Source of the DNA: Myxococcales bacterium
GTDB taxonomy: Bacteria > Myxococcota_A > Bradymonadia > Bradymonadales > Bradymonadaceae
Assembly (NCBI GenBank): GCA_007120915.1
Contig: SKMT01000460.1
Location: 1 to 18,451 of the forward strand
DNA length: 18,451 bases
Direction: 5' to 3'
The number at the start of each line of letters is the position of its first letter. The stretch's first letter is position 1. The notes under the pieces were generated by a model, which was given only the letters and a program-made list of their open reading frames with translations, did not search any database and was not told the DNA's origin. Position numbers and translations under genes: made by a program. Positions 10,401-18,451 of the stretch are shown here, piece after piece.

Positions 10401-11582
10401 GATGGTGGTGACGTAGCCCTTCTCCTCGAGCTTGTTGTAGATAAAGGGCTTGAACAGCTCCAACGCCATCTTCTTGGGAAGACCGCACTGGTGCAGCTTC
10501 AGGTTCGGACCGGCCACAATGACCGAACGCCCCGAGTAGTCGACGCGCTTCCCGAGCAGGTTCTGGCGGAATCGCCCCTGCTTGCCCTTGATCATGTCCG
10601 ACAGCGATTTGAGCGGACGCTTGTTCGGTCCGGTGATGGTCTTGCCGCGCCGGCCGTTGTCGAACAGCGCATCCACCGCCTCCTGGAGCATCCGCTTTTC
10701 GTTGCGGATGATAATTTCGGGAGCGTGCAGATCGAGCAGCCGTTTCAGCCGGTTGTTGCGGTTGATCACCCGCCGGTACAGATCGTTGAGATCGGAGGTG
10801 GCGAACCGGCCACCATCAAGCGGCACCAGAGGCCGCAGATCCGGGGGCAGAACGGGGATGACGTCCAGAATCAGCCACTCCGGCAGATTCTGCGAGTCTC
10901 GCACCGCTTCCACAATCTTGAGCCGCTTGGCGATGCGCTTTCGCTTCGCCTTCGAGCGCGCCTCTTTCATCTCCGCGCGCAGCTCTTCGGAGATACGCAT
11001 GATGTCCATGTCCGCCAACAGATCTTTGATGGCATCCGCGCCCATGCGCGCCTCGAAGACGTCCCCGTATTCTTCGAGGTACTCCATGTACTTCGGTTCC
11101 GGCAGCACTTCGCCCTGCGCCAGCGGGGTCTTCCCCGGCTCGGTGACGATATAGGCGACGCAGTACAGCACCTTCTCCAGATCTTTGAGCGTGATATCGA
11201 GCAGGTTTCCGATGCGCGACGGCAGGCTCTTGAGAAACCAGATATGAGCGGTGGGCGTGGCAAGCTCGATGTGGCCGAGCCGCTCACGTCGCACCTTCGA
11301 CTGAATGACCTCCACACCGCACTTCTCGCAGACCACACCACGGTGCTTCATGCGCTTGTATTTGCCGCAGATGCACTCGTAGTCCTTCACGGGCCCGAAA
11401 ATCTTGGCGCAGAACAATCCATCGCGCTCCGGTTTGAACGTCCGGTAGTTGATGGTCTCCGGCTTGGTGACCTCGCCATGAGACCACTCCCGGATGATCT
11501 CAGGGCTGGCGAGCCCGATACGGATCGCCGAGAAGCTGAGAGGATCTTTGGGCTTTTCGAAGAAGCTGAAGATATCTTTCAA
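7428..11582 (-). CDS. rpoC: DNA-directed RNA polymerase subunit beta'
   Basis: This is the largest core RNA polymerase subunit; with beta it forms the catalytic cleft. At 1384 residues it is close to E. coli beta' (1407). Zinc site 1 is Cys70, Cys72, Cys85 and Cys88. The catalytic NADFDGD motif places the Mg-binding aspartates at 460, 462 and 464, the same numbers as in E. coli. Zinc site 2 is Cys812, Cys885, Cys892 and Cys895. The trigger-loop segment [10 protein letters not shown] (927-936) is followed by a proteobacterial-type insertion rich in beta strands. The start codon is TTG at 11582, preceded by a full AAGGAGGG ribosome-binding site. It lies 90 bp after rpoB in the same operon. No lesion is seen. 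Confidence 0.99.
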   Translation of the reverse strand: MKDIFSFFEKPKDPLSFSAIRIGLASPEIIREWSHGEVTKPETINYRTFKPERDGLFCAKIFGPVKDYECICGKYKRMKHRGVVCEKCGVEVIQSKVRRERLGHIELATPTAHIWFLKSLPSRIGNLLDITLKDLEKVLYCVAYIVTEPGKTPLAQGEVLPEPKYMEYLEEYGDVFEARMGADAIKDLLADMDIMRISEELRAEMKEARSKAKRKRIAKRLKIVEAVRDSQNLPEWLILDVIPVLPPDLRPLVPLDGGRFATSDLNDLYRRVINRNNRLKRLLDLHAPEIIIRNEKRMLQEAVDALFDNGRRGKTITGPNKRPLKSLSDMIKGKQGRFRQNLLGKRVDYSGRSVIVAGPNLKLHQCGLPKKMALELFKPFIYNKLEEKGYVTTIKSAKKLVERRVPEVWDVLDEVIKEHPVLLNRAPTLHRLGIQAFEPVLIEGQAIRIHPLICVGYNADFDGDQMAVHVPLSLEAQMEARVLLLSTNNILSPAHGGPIILPTQDIVLGCYHLTSERPYAKGCYRENEDGFPIQGFYSSFEEVRMAYDAEQLELMARIKVRHDGEIVDTTCGRVVFYEVLPDSLPFELVNRPMGKGALAEVIDACYRMEGNKTTVLVADAVRTIGYDYATRGGISISIGDMEIPENKWDIVEGARQEVAEIDNQYTEGLITDGERYNKVVDIWANATEEVAEEMSEQISTDEFVDPITGETETARSFNSVYIMADSGARGSAQQMRQLSGMRGLMAKPSGEIIETPITANFREGLTVLEYFISTHGARKGLADTALKTANSGYLTRRLVDVANDAVIQDFDCGTLDGVDINALYEGGEVIESLGDRVLGRVALEPVWDQDDEILVDANQPIDEEAAEKIENSGVEQVRVRSPLTCETRIGVCARCYGRDLARGRLVNVGENIGTIAAQSIGEPGTQLTMRTFHIGGVGSLEVEQSVHEVKFSGTVEFHDMKLVQREEAGGTVNVVMTRNGEVSIVDEDGRERERYPLVYGARLYYDEGDEIEQGATLAEWEPFATPVLTDVEGTVEFEDVVEGVSMEERVDENTGLSRKVIVESRDSAIRPKIMIRDGKDGKILTRKFLTVGAAIFVNEGEEVQPGQILAKIPRETTKNEDITGGLPRVAELFEARTPKEQAVITEIGGTVSFGRETKNKRTVVITPDVGDPKEYRIPKNKHITVLEGDRVRAGEALMEGSENPHDILRVKGRKALAKYLVDEIQEVYRLQGVDINDKHIEIVVRQMLGKVKIVEVGDSDFLTGQQVDRAAFEEVNQKLVEKGANPAVAQDLLLGITKASLSTESFISASSFQETTKVLTEAALESKVDYLRGLKENVIMGRLIPAGTGARQYENLRHRVEPPEELPDEIVKRFGTLDELAAGE

Positions 11583-11586
11583 GGTA

Positions 11587-11594
11587 CCCTCCTT
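11587..11594 (-). promoter_or_regulatory. Strong Shine-Dalgarno for the TTG start of rpoC
   Basis: AAGGAGGG on the minus strand stands 4-5 nt before TTG at 11582. A near-perfect ribosome-binding site combined with a weak start codon suggests tuned translation of beta'. Confidence 0.85.
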
Positions 11595-11626
11595 GGGGGA
11601 CGCAATAGGTGGGTGGGAACTTCACG

Positions 11627-11670
11627 CCCATCGGTGTCACGCGCGCAGGTGGTAACCGATGGGTGCGCGC
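11627..11670 (-). promoter_or_regulatory. Two competing hairpins in the rpoB-rpoC gap
   Basis: In RNA order, GCGCGCA (11670-11664) can pair with TGCGCGC (11647-11641). CCCATCGGT (11663-11655) can pair with ACCGATGGG (11635-11627). Both stems are perfect (7 and 9 bp). The pairings interleave and their 5' strands touch, leaving no linker for a normal pseudoknot, so they are more likely alternatives. The element begins just after the rpoB stop and ends about 33 nt before the rpoC ribosome-binding site. Confidence 0.65.
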
Positions 11671-11672
11671 AG

Positions 11673-14600
11673 TTATGCCACGTCTTCAAGAAGCTCGACG
11701 TTCAGGCACAACGAGTGAAGTTCCTTGATCAAGACGTTGAAACTCTCCGGCATTCCCGGATCGAGTGTAAAATCGCCTTTGACGATGGATTCGTAGATGC
11801 GGGTACGGCCCTGGACGTCATCACTTTTGACAGTGAGGAACTCCTGGAGCGTGTACGCCGCACCATAGGCTTCGACGGCCCACACCTCCATTTCACCCAG
11901 TCGCTGACCACCGAACTGAGCCTTACCACCCAGCGGTTGCTGCGTGACCAGGCTGTAGGGGCCAATGGAGCGGGCGTGGACTTTGTCGTCCGCCAGGTGG
12001 TGCAGTTTCAGGATGTACATCACCCCGACGGTGACGGGACCGTCGAACGCCTCGCCGGTTCGCCCGTCGTACAGGGTGGACTGGCCGCTGGGGTTGCGGT
12101 CGGCCAGCTCGAGCAACTCCCGGATCTGCTCCTCGTCGGGGCCGTCGAACACCGGGGTGGCCACGTGGATGCCCTCGCGCAGAGAGTCAGCGAGCTTGAC
12201 GACCTCCTCGTCGGTCATCTCGTCGATCAGCTCATGCTGCTCGTCGTCGTGATAGGCCTGCTTGAGGAACTTGCGGATGCTCTTGGGCTTCTTGGCCTCT
12301 TCGACCATCCGGCCCAGCTTCTCGCCCATTCCCTTCGCCGCCCATCCAAGGTGCGTTTCGAGCACCTGACCGATGTTCATACGGCTCGGCACACCCAGCG
12401 GGTTGAGCACCACGTCCACGGGAGTGCCGTCTTCGAGAAACGGCATGTCCTCTTCGGGCATGATCTTCGAGATCACACCCTTGTTTCCGTGGCGTCCGGC
12501 CATCTTGTCGCCGACTTTCAGCTTCCGCTTCACCGCCACGTGCACTTTGACCATCTTGATGACGCCGGGCTGCAGATCGTCGCCCTGACGGATCTTTTCG
12601 ATCTTCTGGCCGTAGTTCATGCGGATGTCGAGAATTTCGTCCTCTACATCGCCGAGGATCTGCATCAGCGTGTCGGTGGTCTCCTCGTCGATGTCCAGGT
12701 CCGGCCAGTAGCGGCGGGGAACTTCGGAGAGTTTGTCCTCCGTCAACTCCGTGCCCTCTTCGACGAGCACCTGTTTGGACTCGTCGAGCAGATCGGACTG
12801 GGCGACCTCGCCGACGAGCAGATCGTGCATCTTGCGGTAGGCCGCATCGCGCAGAATCCGGATCTCGTCGTCCTGGTCTTTGAGAAGCTGCGCCTCGTAC
12901 TCGTCTTCGATCGCCTCGGTGCGAGAATCCTTTTCGGCTCCCTCGCGATAGAAGACCTGGGCGTCGATGACCGTGCCGTGAGCGCTGGGTGGCATCCGAA
13001 GCGAGGTGTCTCGCACATCGCCGGCCTTCTCACCGAAGATGGCGCGAAGCAGCTTCTCCTCCGGAGAGAGCTGAGACTCGCCCTTGGGGGTGATTTTACC
13101 CACCAGGATGTCGTCGGGGTTGACCTCGGCGCCGATGCGAATCACGCCGGCTTCATCCAGATCGGCGAGTGCATCTTCGCCGACGTTGGGGATGTCGCGG
13201 GTGATCTCTTCGGGGCCCAGCTTGGTGTCGCGGGCGGTGCACTCGTACTCGTCGATATGAAGCGAGGTGTACCAGTCCTCTTTGACCAGCTTCTCGCTGA
13301 TCAGGATGGCATCCTCGAAGTTGTATCCGCCCCAGGGCATGAAGGCGACGGTGCAGTTTTGACCCAGCGCCAACTCACCCTTCTCGGTGGTGGGCCCGTC
13401 GGCGAGCACTTCGCCCTCTTCGACGTGGTCGCCCACGTCGACGATCGGCTTCTGGTTAAAGCAGCTTCCCTGGTTCGACCGCGTCCACTTCATCAGCCGG
13501 TAGATGTCCGGTTTCACGAACAGCTCGTCTTCGGCGCTCTCTTCGGGGCGGACCACAATTCGCTCGGAGTCGACACTTTCGACCACTCCGGTGCGCTTGG
13601 CCTCGATGGTAATTTCGGAGTCACTGGCCACAGTGCGCTCGATGCCCGTTCCCACCAGCGGGGAGCGCTGCCGGATCATCGGCACCGCCTGACGCTGCAT
13701 GTTCGAGCCCATCAGCGCCCGGTTGGCGTCGTCGTTTTCCAAAAACGGAATCAACCCGGCGCCCACACTGACGACCTGGTTGGGCGACACGTCCATCAGC
13801 GTCACCTCTTCGGGGGGCACAATCACCGGGTCGCCGGCCTCTCGGGCCGCCACTTCGTCTTCCGTGATGTTGCCATCTTCGTCGAGCAGCGTGTTGGCCT
13901 GGGCGATGATGTTGCGCTCTTCTTCCAGCGCCGAGTAGTAGCGGATGTCTTCGGTCGCCCGGCCATCTTCGACCTTGCGGTACGGCGTTTCGATAAATCC
14001 GTAGCGATTCACCCGCCCGTAGGTCGCCAGCGCGGCGATCAGTCCGATGTTCGGGCCCTCCGGCGTCTCAATGGGACAGATCCGCCCGTAGTGCGTCACG
14101 TGCACGTCGCGCACGTCGAATCCGGCTCGGTCGCGGGTCAGCCCGCCGGGGCCGAGTGCGGACAACCGGCGCTTATGCGCCAGCTCTGAGAGCGGGTTGG
14201 TCTGGTCCATGAACTGCGAAAGCTGGCTGGAGCCGAAATACTCCTTGAGCACCGCGCTGACCGGCTTGGCGTTGATCAGGTCGTCGGGCATCATCGTTTC
14301 GATGTCCTGGGAGACGCTCATGCGCTCCTTGATGCCCCGCTCCATTCGCACCAGCCCGATGCGGTACTGGTTCTCCAGCAACTCGCCCACGGTGCGCACC
14401 CGGCGGTTGCCCAGGTGGTCGATGTCATCGATGGAACCGCGCCCGTTGCGAAGTTCGATCAGGTAGTTGACCGTCTCCAGAATGTCTTCTTCTCGAAGGG
14501 TCTGGATGCGCCAGGGCTCCAACTGCTGTTGGACTTCCTGAAGCTGTTCCTGAAGCTCTTCGAGCTCGTCTTCGTCGTCCGTCTCTGCGATCTGGCTCTC

Positions 14601-15890
14601 AAGCTGTCGCTCTTGTTCTTCCAGCGGCTCTACGGTGTCGCGGTGAAACTTGTAGTTGAGCTTCAGCCGGCCCACATCGGACAGATCGTAGCGCTCGGGG
14701 TTGAAGAACAGATTGTCGAACAGGTTCTGCGCCTGTTCGGCCGTCGGCGGGTCTCCCGGGCGCAACCTCTGGTAGATCTCCAGGATCGCCTCGTCGGGGG
14801 AGGTGACCGTGTCCGCCAGCAGGGTATCTCGGAAGTAGGGGCCGACATTGACGTTGTCGATAAACAACACGTCCACCGACTCGATGCCCCGGCTCAACAG
14901 CGAGTCGAGCGTCTCTTCGGTCAACTCGTCGTTGCACTCGATGATGATCTCGCCGGTCTCCGGATCATAGATGTCGCGGGCGGCCACTTTGCCCAGCACC
15001 TCTTCGATGCTGACGGGGATCCGGCGCACATCGGCTTTCGCAAGCCGCCTGAGCGTGCCGCGCGAAAACTTCTTGCCCGCCTTCACCAGCACCTCACCGT
15101 CGTCATCGGTCACATCGACGGTGACCGTCTGGCCCTGCAACAGCTCCGGGTTGACGTCCTTGTAGTAGCTGGTGCCCTCGATGTGGATCGTTTCGGTGTC
15201 GTAGTAGTAGTTGAGCAGCTCCTCATCGGAGTAGCCCAGCGCCCGAAGCAGCACCGTCGCCGGCATCTTGCGCTTTCGGTCGATGCGCACGTGGGCGATG
15301 TCTTTGGCGTCGAACTCAAAGTCGAGCCAACTGCCGCGGTAGGGAATCACCCGCGCCGAATACAGGTACTTGCCCGAGGAGTGCTTTTTGCCTTCGTCGT
15401 GATCGAAGAATGCCCCCGGAGACCGATGAAGCTGGCTGACGATCACCCGCTCGGTGCCGTTGACAATGAACGTTCCCTTCTCGGTCATCAGCGGGATGTC
15501 ACCGAAGAAGACCTCTTTTTCTTTGACGTCGCGGATGGTCCGGGTTTCGGTGTCCTCGTCGACGTCCCAGATCACCAGGCGAATCACCACTTTGACCGGA
15601 GCGGCGTAGGTCATGCCCCGGGCGATGCATTCGTCGATGTCGTATTTGGGTTCGTCGATGCTGTAGCTGATAAACTCCAGCGTCGACGTTTCGTTGAAAT
15701 CCTTGATCGGGAAGACGCTTTCGAACACGGCCTGCAGCCCGTCTTCACGCTGGTCGGGCTCGACATCGGCCTGCAGAAACTCCTCGTAGGAGCGGCGCTG
15801 CACGTCGATGAGATTGGGAATCTGGGCGACCTGTTTGATGTCGCCGTAATCTTTGCGCGTTCGGAAATTCGACTTGAACGTTTGACCCAT
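11673..15890 (-). CDS. rpoB: DNA-directed RNA polymerase subunit beta
   Basis: This is the second-largest core RNA polymerase subunit, 1405 residues. The rifampicin-pocket region is intact and of the sensitive type: [15 protein letters not shown] with Asp562, His572 and Ser577 equivalent to E. coli Asp516, His526 and Ser531. The downstream [14 protein letters not shown] motif and the C-terminal [18 protein letters not shown] motif are present. Residues about 421-460 form an extra Glu/Gln-rich coiled-coil segment between the GRLKLN and REEDIL motifs that E. coli lacks. The start ATG at 15890 follows AGGAG at 15896-15900 by 5 nt. rpoC lies 90 bp downstream. The preceding gene is not rplL but a kinase-like gene about 500 bp away, so rpoB is probably driven by the promoter at 16302-16330. 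Confidence 0.99.
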   Translation of the reverse strand: MGQTFKSNFRTRKDYGDIKQVAQIPNLIDVQRRSYEEFLQADVEPDQREDGLQAVFESVFPIKDFNETSTLEFISYSIDEPKYDIDECIARGMTYAAPVKVVIRLVIWDVDEDTETRTIRDVKEKEVFFGDIPLMTEKGTFIVNGTERVIVSQLHRSPGAFFDHDEGKKHSSGKYLYSARVIPYRGSWLDFEFDAKDIAHVRIDRKRKMPATVLLRALGYSDEELLNYYYDTETIHIEGTSYYKDVNPELLQGQTVTVDVTDDDGEVLVKAGKKFSRGTLRRLAKADVRRIPVSIEEVLGKVAARDIYDPETGEIIIECNDELTEETLDSLLSRGIESVDVLFIDNVNVGPYFRDTLLADTVTSPDEAILEIYQRLRPGDPPTAEQAQNLFDNLFFNPERYDLSDVGRLKLNYKFHRDTVEPLEEQERQLESQIAETDDEDELEELQEQLQEVQQQLEPWRIQTLREEDILETVNYLIELRNGRGSIDDIDHLGNRRVRTVGELLENQYRIGLVRMERGIKERMSVSQDIETMMPDDLINAKPVSAVLKEYFGSSQLSQFMDQTNPLSELAHKRRLSALGPGGLTRDRAGFDVRDVHVTHYGRICPIETPEGPNIGLIAALATYGRVNRYGFIETPYRKVEDGRATEDIRYYSALEEERNIIAQANTLLDEDGNITEDEVAAREAGDPVIVPPEEVTLMDVSPNQVVSVGAGLIPFLENDDANRALMGSNMQRQAVPMIRQRSPLVGTGIERTVASDSEITIEAKRTGVVESVDSERIVVRPEESAEDELFVKPDIYRLMKWTRSNQGSCFNQKPIVDVGDHVEEGEVLADGPTTEKGELALGQNCTVAFMPWGGYNFEDAILISEKLVKEDWYTSLHIDEYECTARDTKLGPEEITRDIPNVGEDALADLDEAGVIRIGAEVNPDDILVGKITPKGESQLSPEEKLLRAIFGEKAGDVRDTSLRMPPSAHGTVIDAQVFYREGAEKDSRTEAIEDEYEAQLLKDQDDEIRILRDAAYRKMHDLLVGEVAQSDLLDESKQVLVEEGTELTEDKLSEVPRRYWPDLDIDEETTDTLMQILGDVEDEILDIRMNYGQKIEKIRQGDDLQPGVIKMVKVHVAVKRKLKVGDKMAGRHGNKGVISKIMPEEDMPFLEDGTPVDVVLNPLGVPSRMNIGQVLETHLGWAAKGMGEKLGRMVEEAKKPKSIRKFLKQAYHDDEQHELIDEMTDEEVVKLADSLREGIHVATPVFDGPDEEQIRELLELADRNPSGQSTLYDGRTGEAFDGPVTVGVMYILKLHHLADDKVHARSIGPYSLVTQQPLGGKAQFGGQRLGEMEVWAVEAYGAAYTLQEFLTVKSDDVQGRTRIYESIVKGDFTLDPGMPESFNVLIKELHSLCLNVELLEDVA

Positions 15891-16295
15891 CGTCTCTCCT
15901 GTGGGGTGCTGTCAGAAAGTCGTCATGGTGGCCCCGGAACTCACCCGCGTAGGGCGATTCCACCGGTGGCGAAACGTCGTGGAGCCAGATATAAATTGCA
16001 GGCCCAACCGGCCGTGTTGTGCTGCAATCCGCCGGGGTTACAGTCGCTTGTATTCACGGTCACAGACCGCCCCCTCAGCCGGAACGTCGCCCGTGGGACC
16101 GCCGCGCTCGTCGCGGCGGTGGATCTGTGGGCTGGCGAGACGTCACGACCATGCGCTTGTTGCGCTGTATGTTCGCTGATTGTCCTGCGAAACGCGTCTG
16201 AAAATCGATTCAACGCCACACTGTCTTAACCGTTGATGCCGAGGTTGCAACCGTCGACCCCTGACGCATCTCTGCCAATAGGTGGTCGGGCAAGG
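15891..16295 (-). promoter_or_regulatory. Long structured leader of the rpoBC operon
   Basis: If the promoter at 16302-16330 is right, the mRNA has a leader of about 400 nt. It includes a palindrome GGTTGCAACC (16243-16252) and a perfect 9-bp hairpin (16098-16106 with 16112-16120, loop of 5). It also includes a 7-bp inverted repeat ATTGCAG/CTGCAAT (15995-16001 with 16022-16028) and a 10-bp palindrome CCACCGGTGG (15960-15969). None is followed by a T-run. No open frame here has coding character. The ribosome-binding site AGGAG is at 15896-15900. Confidence 0.5.
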
Positions 16296-16301
16296 CGCCA
16301 C

Positions 16302-16350
16302 AAACTATGGTCGAGATACCGGGCTGTCAAGAATAAATTCCAAAAAGATC
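16302..16350 (-). promoter_or_regulatory. Candidate sigma-70 promoter of rpoBC
   Basis: On the minus strand a perfect -35 box TTGACA (16330-16325) is followed after exactly 17 nt by TAGTTT (16307-16302). An AT-rich stretch with T5 lies directly upstream (16331-16346), like an UP element. It sits between the kinase-like gene and rpoB, pointing at rpoB. The -10 box is only partly consensus. Confidence 0.6.
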
Positions 16351-16383
16351 GCCCGCCGCTTCACACCGGGGTCGGTGCCGGGC
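16342..16383 (-). terminator. Possible terminator of the kinase-like gene
   Basis: On the minus strand an outer stem GCCCG/CGGGC (16383-16379 with 16355-16351) encloses an inner hairpin CACCG-ACCC-CGGTG (16377-16364). GATC and then TTTTT (16346-16342) follow. It begins 12 nt after the stop at 16395. The outer stem is short and separated from the inner one by unpaired bases, so this is tentative. Its T-run overlaps the AT-rich part of the rpoBC promoter. Confidence 0.4.
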
Positions 16384-16394
16384 AGGTTTGAGGC

Positions 16395-17789
16395 CTATAG
16401 ACAGCCCGAAAACAACTGTCGGGCCTGTTGCATCCCCTCCGATCGCCGATCGAGATCGGTGCAGATCATCTCTCCGATCACCTCCCGAAGATCGGCATCA
16501 TCGACCAGACGGCGCCGCTTCTGCCAGGCCTGTTCGGGCCGCAACAGCGCCCCGGGCCCCAGAAACAACGTCTCGGAGGTCGCCAACTCAAACAGCGTCG
16601 CCCCCAGCGAAAAAATGTCCACACGGTGATCGTAGTCGTCCTCCAGCCACAACTCCGGGGCCTTGTAGCCGTCGGTTCCAACGTGCGACAGCGCATCGGC
16701 GATCGTCTCCAGCTTGGCGACCCGGGCAAAGTCGAAGTCGGCGATCTTCAACGGCACCGCTTCGTCATCCTCCGTCAAATAAACGACATAGGGGCTAAAA
16801 TTCCGATGAACGATCCCGGCGTCATGGATCGAAGCGATCGCTTCGACCAGATGGGCCATAAGCTGTCGGCGTCGGCGACGATCTTCGCCGCTGTCACCAA
16901 GCCTGGAAATTTCGTCGTTCAGGGTGGTCGACGAAACCCATTCGCTGATCAGATAGAAGATGCGGGGATCGTCGTAATCGGGCTGCATCTCATAGGAGCG
17001 CGCCACATAGGGGTTGTCGTGCAGCACCTCCAGGGCGTCGAGATCACGCAGGATGCGATTCTGCTCCTCCCGGCGTTTTCCTCCGGTGACGAGCCGATCC
17101 ATGGTGTAGGCTTTGATACGCACCTTGCCACGATTTCGAAGATACTGGTGATAGCCCACGAATTCACGATAGGGCCGGTTGACGTCGTCGAGTTCTCGCT
17201 CACCTTCCACGTCATAGTACGACAGATGCACCCAGTCTTCGGCCGGCTCAGCCACGGAGACGATGGCCTCGACGACTTCATCGGTCTTCTCTTGTTCGCG
17301 AAACGGACCGGGGCCGTGCTGACGCACCAGATCCAGATCCACAAAGAAGTCGTAGACCCCGCCCGGTTTGACGATGCAATCCAGTTGCTGTTGCGGCAAC
17401 TCGAATCGTACGTCTTCGCAGGGAAACAGCATCGCCGAGGCGAAAAAACAGTCCTCCGTCAACCCGTCGACGCGCTGTCGCACGAACTGACCCAGCGTCT
17501 TGGTCTTCCGATCCAGGTGGATTAACGGATTGGGCCGGCGCTCCCAGGGTAAGACCCAGTGGCGATCTCCCCCTTTGATCACACCGGTCCAGCCCTTGAT
17601 CTCGACGGCATAGAACCCATATTCGCCGATAATCACCGCATCGTATTCCAGCGAGGTGTGGCGATTGGGCAACCGGAGATCAAAGTTTCCCAGCACCACG
17701 AAGTGATCGGGCAGCCGATCGCGCAGCAGACGAAACCCCTCACGCTCGGCTTCATTGGCCGGATCGCCGATGGGAAGATACTGCGCCAT
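16395..17789 (-). CDS. NERD domain-protein kinase-like fusion
   Basis: With the start at 17789 the protein has 464 residues. Residues about 10-120 look like a NERD domain, a restriction-endonuclease-like nuclease-related fold: Asp50 in LEYDAVIIG, then the E-x-K motif AVEIKGW (Glu63, Lys65). A kinase-like domain occupies about 210-460. Lys226 in VRIKAY fits the ATP-binding lysine, DFD (351-353) takes the place of DFG, and APELW starts at 377. The catalytic loop reads HRNFSPYVV (328-336): Asn330 replaces the catalytic Asp and Val335 the metal-binding Asn. It is therefore probably a pseudokinase or an atypical kinase. ATG 17789 has AGGTG 9 nt upstream; the alternative GTG at 17801 adds four residues and lacks a site. 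Substrate and pathway are unknown. Confidence 0.85.
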   Translation of the reverse strand: MAQYLPIGDPANEAEREGFRLLRDRLPDHFVVLGNFDLRLPNRHTSLEYDAVIIGEYGFYAVEIKGWTGVIKGGDRHWVLPWERRPNPLIHLDRKTKTLGQFVRQRVDGLTEDCFFASAMLFPCEDVRFELPQQQLDCIVKPGGVYDFFVDLDLVRQHGPGPFREQEKTDEVVEAIVSVAEPAEDWVHLSYYDVEGERELDDVNRPYREFVGYHQYLRNRGKVRIKAYTMDRLVTGGKRREEQNRILRDLDALEVLHDNPYVARSYEMQPDYDDPRIFYLISEWVSSTTLNDEISRLGDSGEDRRRRRQLMAHLVEAIASIHDAGIVHRNFSPYVVYLTEDDEAVPLKIADFDFARVAKLETIADALSHVGTDGYKAPELWLEDDYDHRVDIFSLGATLFELATSETLFLGPGALLRPEQAWQKRRRLVDDADLREVIGEMICTDLDRRSEGMQQARQLFSGCL

Positions 17790-17937
17790 AGTCGAAATCA
17801 CCTGTTCAACATGGTGTGAACTACTGCAGGTTCACTGACATCACGTCGGCTATCATAAGGATCGAAGGGCCCGAGGTCTATTCGCCCGCGGCAGTTTGAT
17901 CGAATAAGCCCTAAACGCTCGTTAACCCGGCAAAATC
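17790..17937. other. Divergent intergenic region
   Basis: Both promoters, for the kinase-like gene (minus) and the SDR-like gene (plus), should lie here. AGGTG for the minus gene is at 17799-17803. An AT-rich core TATCATAAGGATC lies near 17851, but I cannot pair boxes convincingly. Confidence 0.4.
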
Positions 17938-18451
17938 ATGCGCCATCAACAACGGACCCTCATCGTCTATGGCATCGATACCTATCTGGGCCGCGAGATC
18001 GCGCGTTTTGGCCGGGCGATGGGCCATCGGATGGTCGCCGTCGTCGACGGCGAAATCCCGGAGTTTAACGAGCCATGGCTGCACGGTATTCATTGGATGA
18101 CCGACTCCGATCCGATGATCGCCGACTGGCCCCAGGGCCCTCCGGCGGCGGTGATCTATGCCGCAACCGTACTGTCCGGCTCGCCACGACGGTTCCAGTG
18201 GGTACTTGCCGATCGCCCGCACCGGCTCGCACAGCAGGCCGCACAGCTTCGGGGGTCCCCCCGGTTTGTACTGCGATCGACGGTGGCACAGCCGCTGCTT
18301 CCCGCTGCATACACCTCTCAGTGTCGGAGAGCGGAAACGCTGATCGCCGACGTCGATATCGAAACCACGATTTTGCGCTGTCCGATTCTTTACGGACCGG
18401 ATCGGCCCGACTCAGCGGCGGCGATGATGATCGCCGAAGTGCTGCGCCGAA
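17938..18451 (+). CDS. Rossmann-fold, atypical SDR-like protein (partial)
   Basis: The open frame runs from ATG 17938 past the window end, 171 complete codons, so the C-terminus is missing. The start is secure because an in-frame TAA lies at 17923-17925 and no other start lies between. The N-terminus TLIVYGIDTYLGREIARFG is the first strand, turn and helix of a NAD(P)-binding epimerase/NDUFA9-like fold. The middle glycine of G-x2-G-x2-G is Thr15 (Gly12 and Gly18 kept). LRCPILYGPDRP fits the R-P-x-x-x-Y-G-P motif of extended SDRs. The equivalent of Tyr-x3-Lys is probably YTSQCRRAE, with no lysine at the expected place. A dehydrogenase role is therefore uncertain; a nucleotide-sugar or structural role is possible. 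No strong ribosome-binding site is seen. Confidence 0.72.
   Translation, partial: MRHQQRTLIVYGIDTYLGREIARFGRAMGHRMVAVVDGEIPEFNEPWLHGIHWMTDSDPMIADWPQGPPAAVIYAATVLSGSPRRFQWVLADRPHRLAQQAAQLRGSPRFVLRSTVAQPLLPAAYTSQCRRAETLIADVDIETTILRCPILYGPDRPDSAAAMMIAEVLRR

Noticed and set aside
11627..11670. H-type pseudoknot between rpoB and rpoC
   Set aside because: The two 5' strands are adjacent with no linker to span the 9-bp stem, so simultaneous full pairing is sterically unlikely; alternative hairpins are preferred.
7233..14189. Very long plus-strand open frame opposite rpoC/rpoB
   Set aside because: It is the codon-aligned complement of two certain genes; the His/Asp/Val-rich product is what reverse-complemented GC-rich codons give.
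14415..16229. 604-codon plus-strand open frame over the 5' part of rpoB and its leader
   Set aside because: Continuation of the same antisense effect; the non-overlapping tail has no protein features.
16428..17525. 365-codon plus-strand open frame opposite the kinase-like gene
   Set aside because: Codon-aligned antisense shadow; the minus-strand product has clear NERD and kinase motifs.

Overview
The window is a GC-rich bacterial chromosome segment carrying core genes (aconitase and the two large RNA polymerase subunits) between less familiar accessory-type genes. The RpoB and RpoC sequences look deltaproteobacterial. The predicted proteins are markedly acidic, as in salt-adapted bacteria, and several intergenic regions carry heptamer repeat arrays. 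Together these suggest a Bradymonadales/Myxococcota-type organism. That assignment is inference from memory of the families, not a database result.

Layout. Bases 1-690 hold no credible gene. They form a composite repeat region: 23 G-rich heptamers, a strong hairpin, three 15-bp palindromic units, two 45-bp units and nine heptamers in the opposite orientation. Two plus-strand genes follow: acnA (691-3438), with a terminator behind it, and a protein with two cyclic-nucleotide-binding domains (3644-4768). The next genes are on the minus strand, read right to left. A NERD-protein kinase-like fusion (16395-17789) comes first, then a 0.5-kb gap with a good promoter and long leader, then rpoB (11673-15890), rpoC (7428-11582), an acidic membrane protein of unknown function (5970-7031) and a degenerate class II glutamine-amidotransferase-like protein (4788-5621). 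At the right edge a plus-strand gene for a Rossmann-fold, atypical SDR-like protein starts at 17938 and runs off the window.

How the genes relate. rpoB and rpoC form one transcription unit. They are not directly preceded by rplJ-rplL, which is the usual order in bacteria; the gene upstream is the kinase-like protein and rpoB seems to have its own promoter. The other genes are probably single transcription units and show no obvious shared pathway.

The most notable points are these. Three intergenic regions contain long inverted-repeat structures, two of them built from 7-bp units of unrelated sequence. RpoB has a coiled-coil insertion. The rpoB-rpoC gap can form two competing hairpins. Several accessory proteins keep a recognisable fold but have lost canonical active-site residues: the GATase-like protein lacks Cys2, the kinase-like domain lacks the HRD aspartate, the second nucleotide-binding domain has Gln for Glu, and the SDR-like protein lacks the Tyr-x3-Lys lysine. 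I found no CRISPR array, transposase, tRNA or rRNA.
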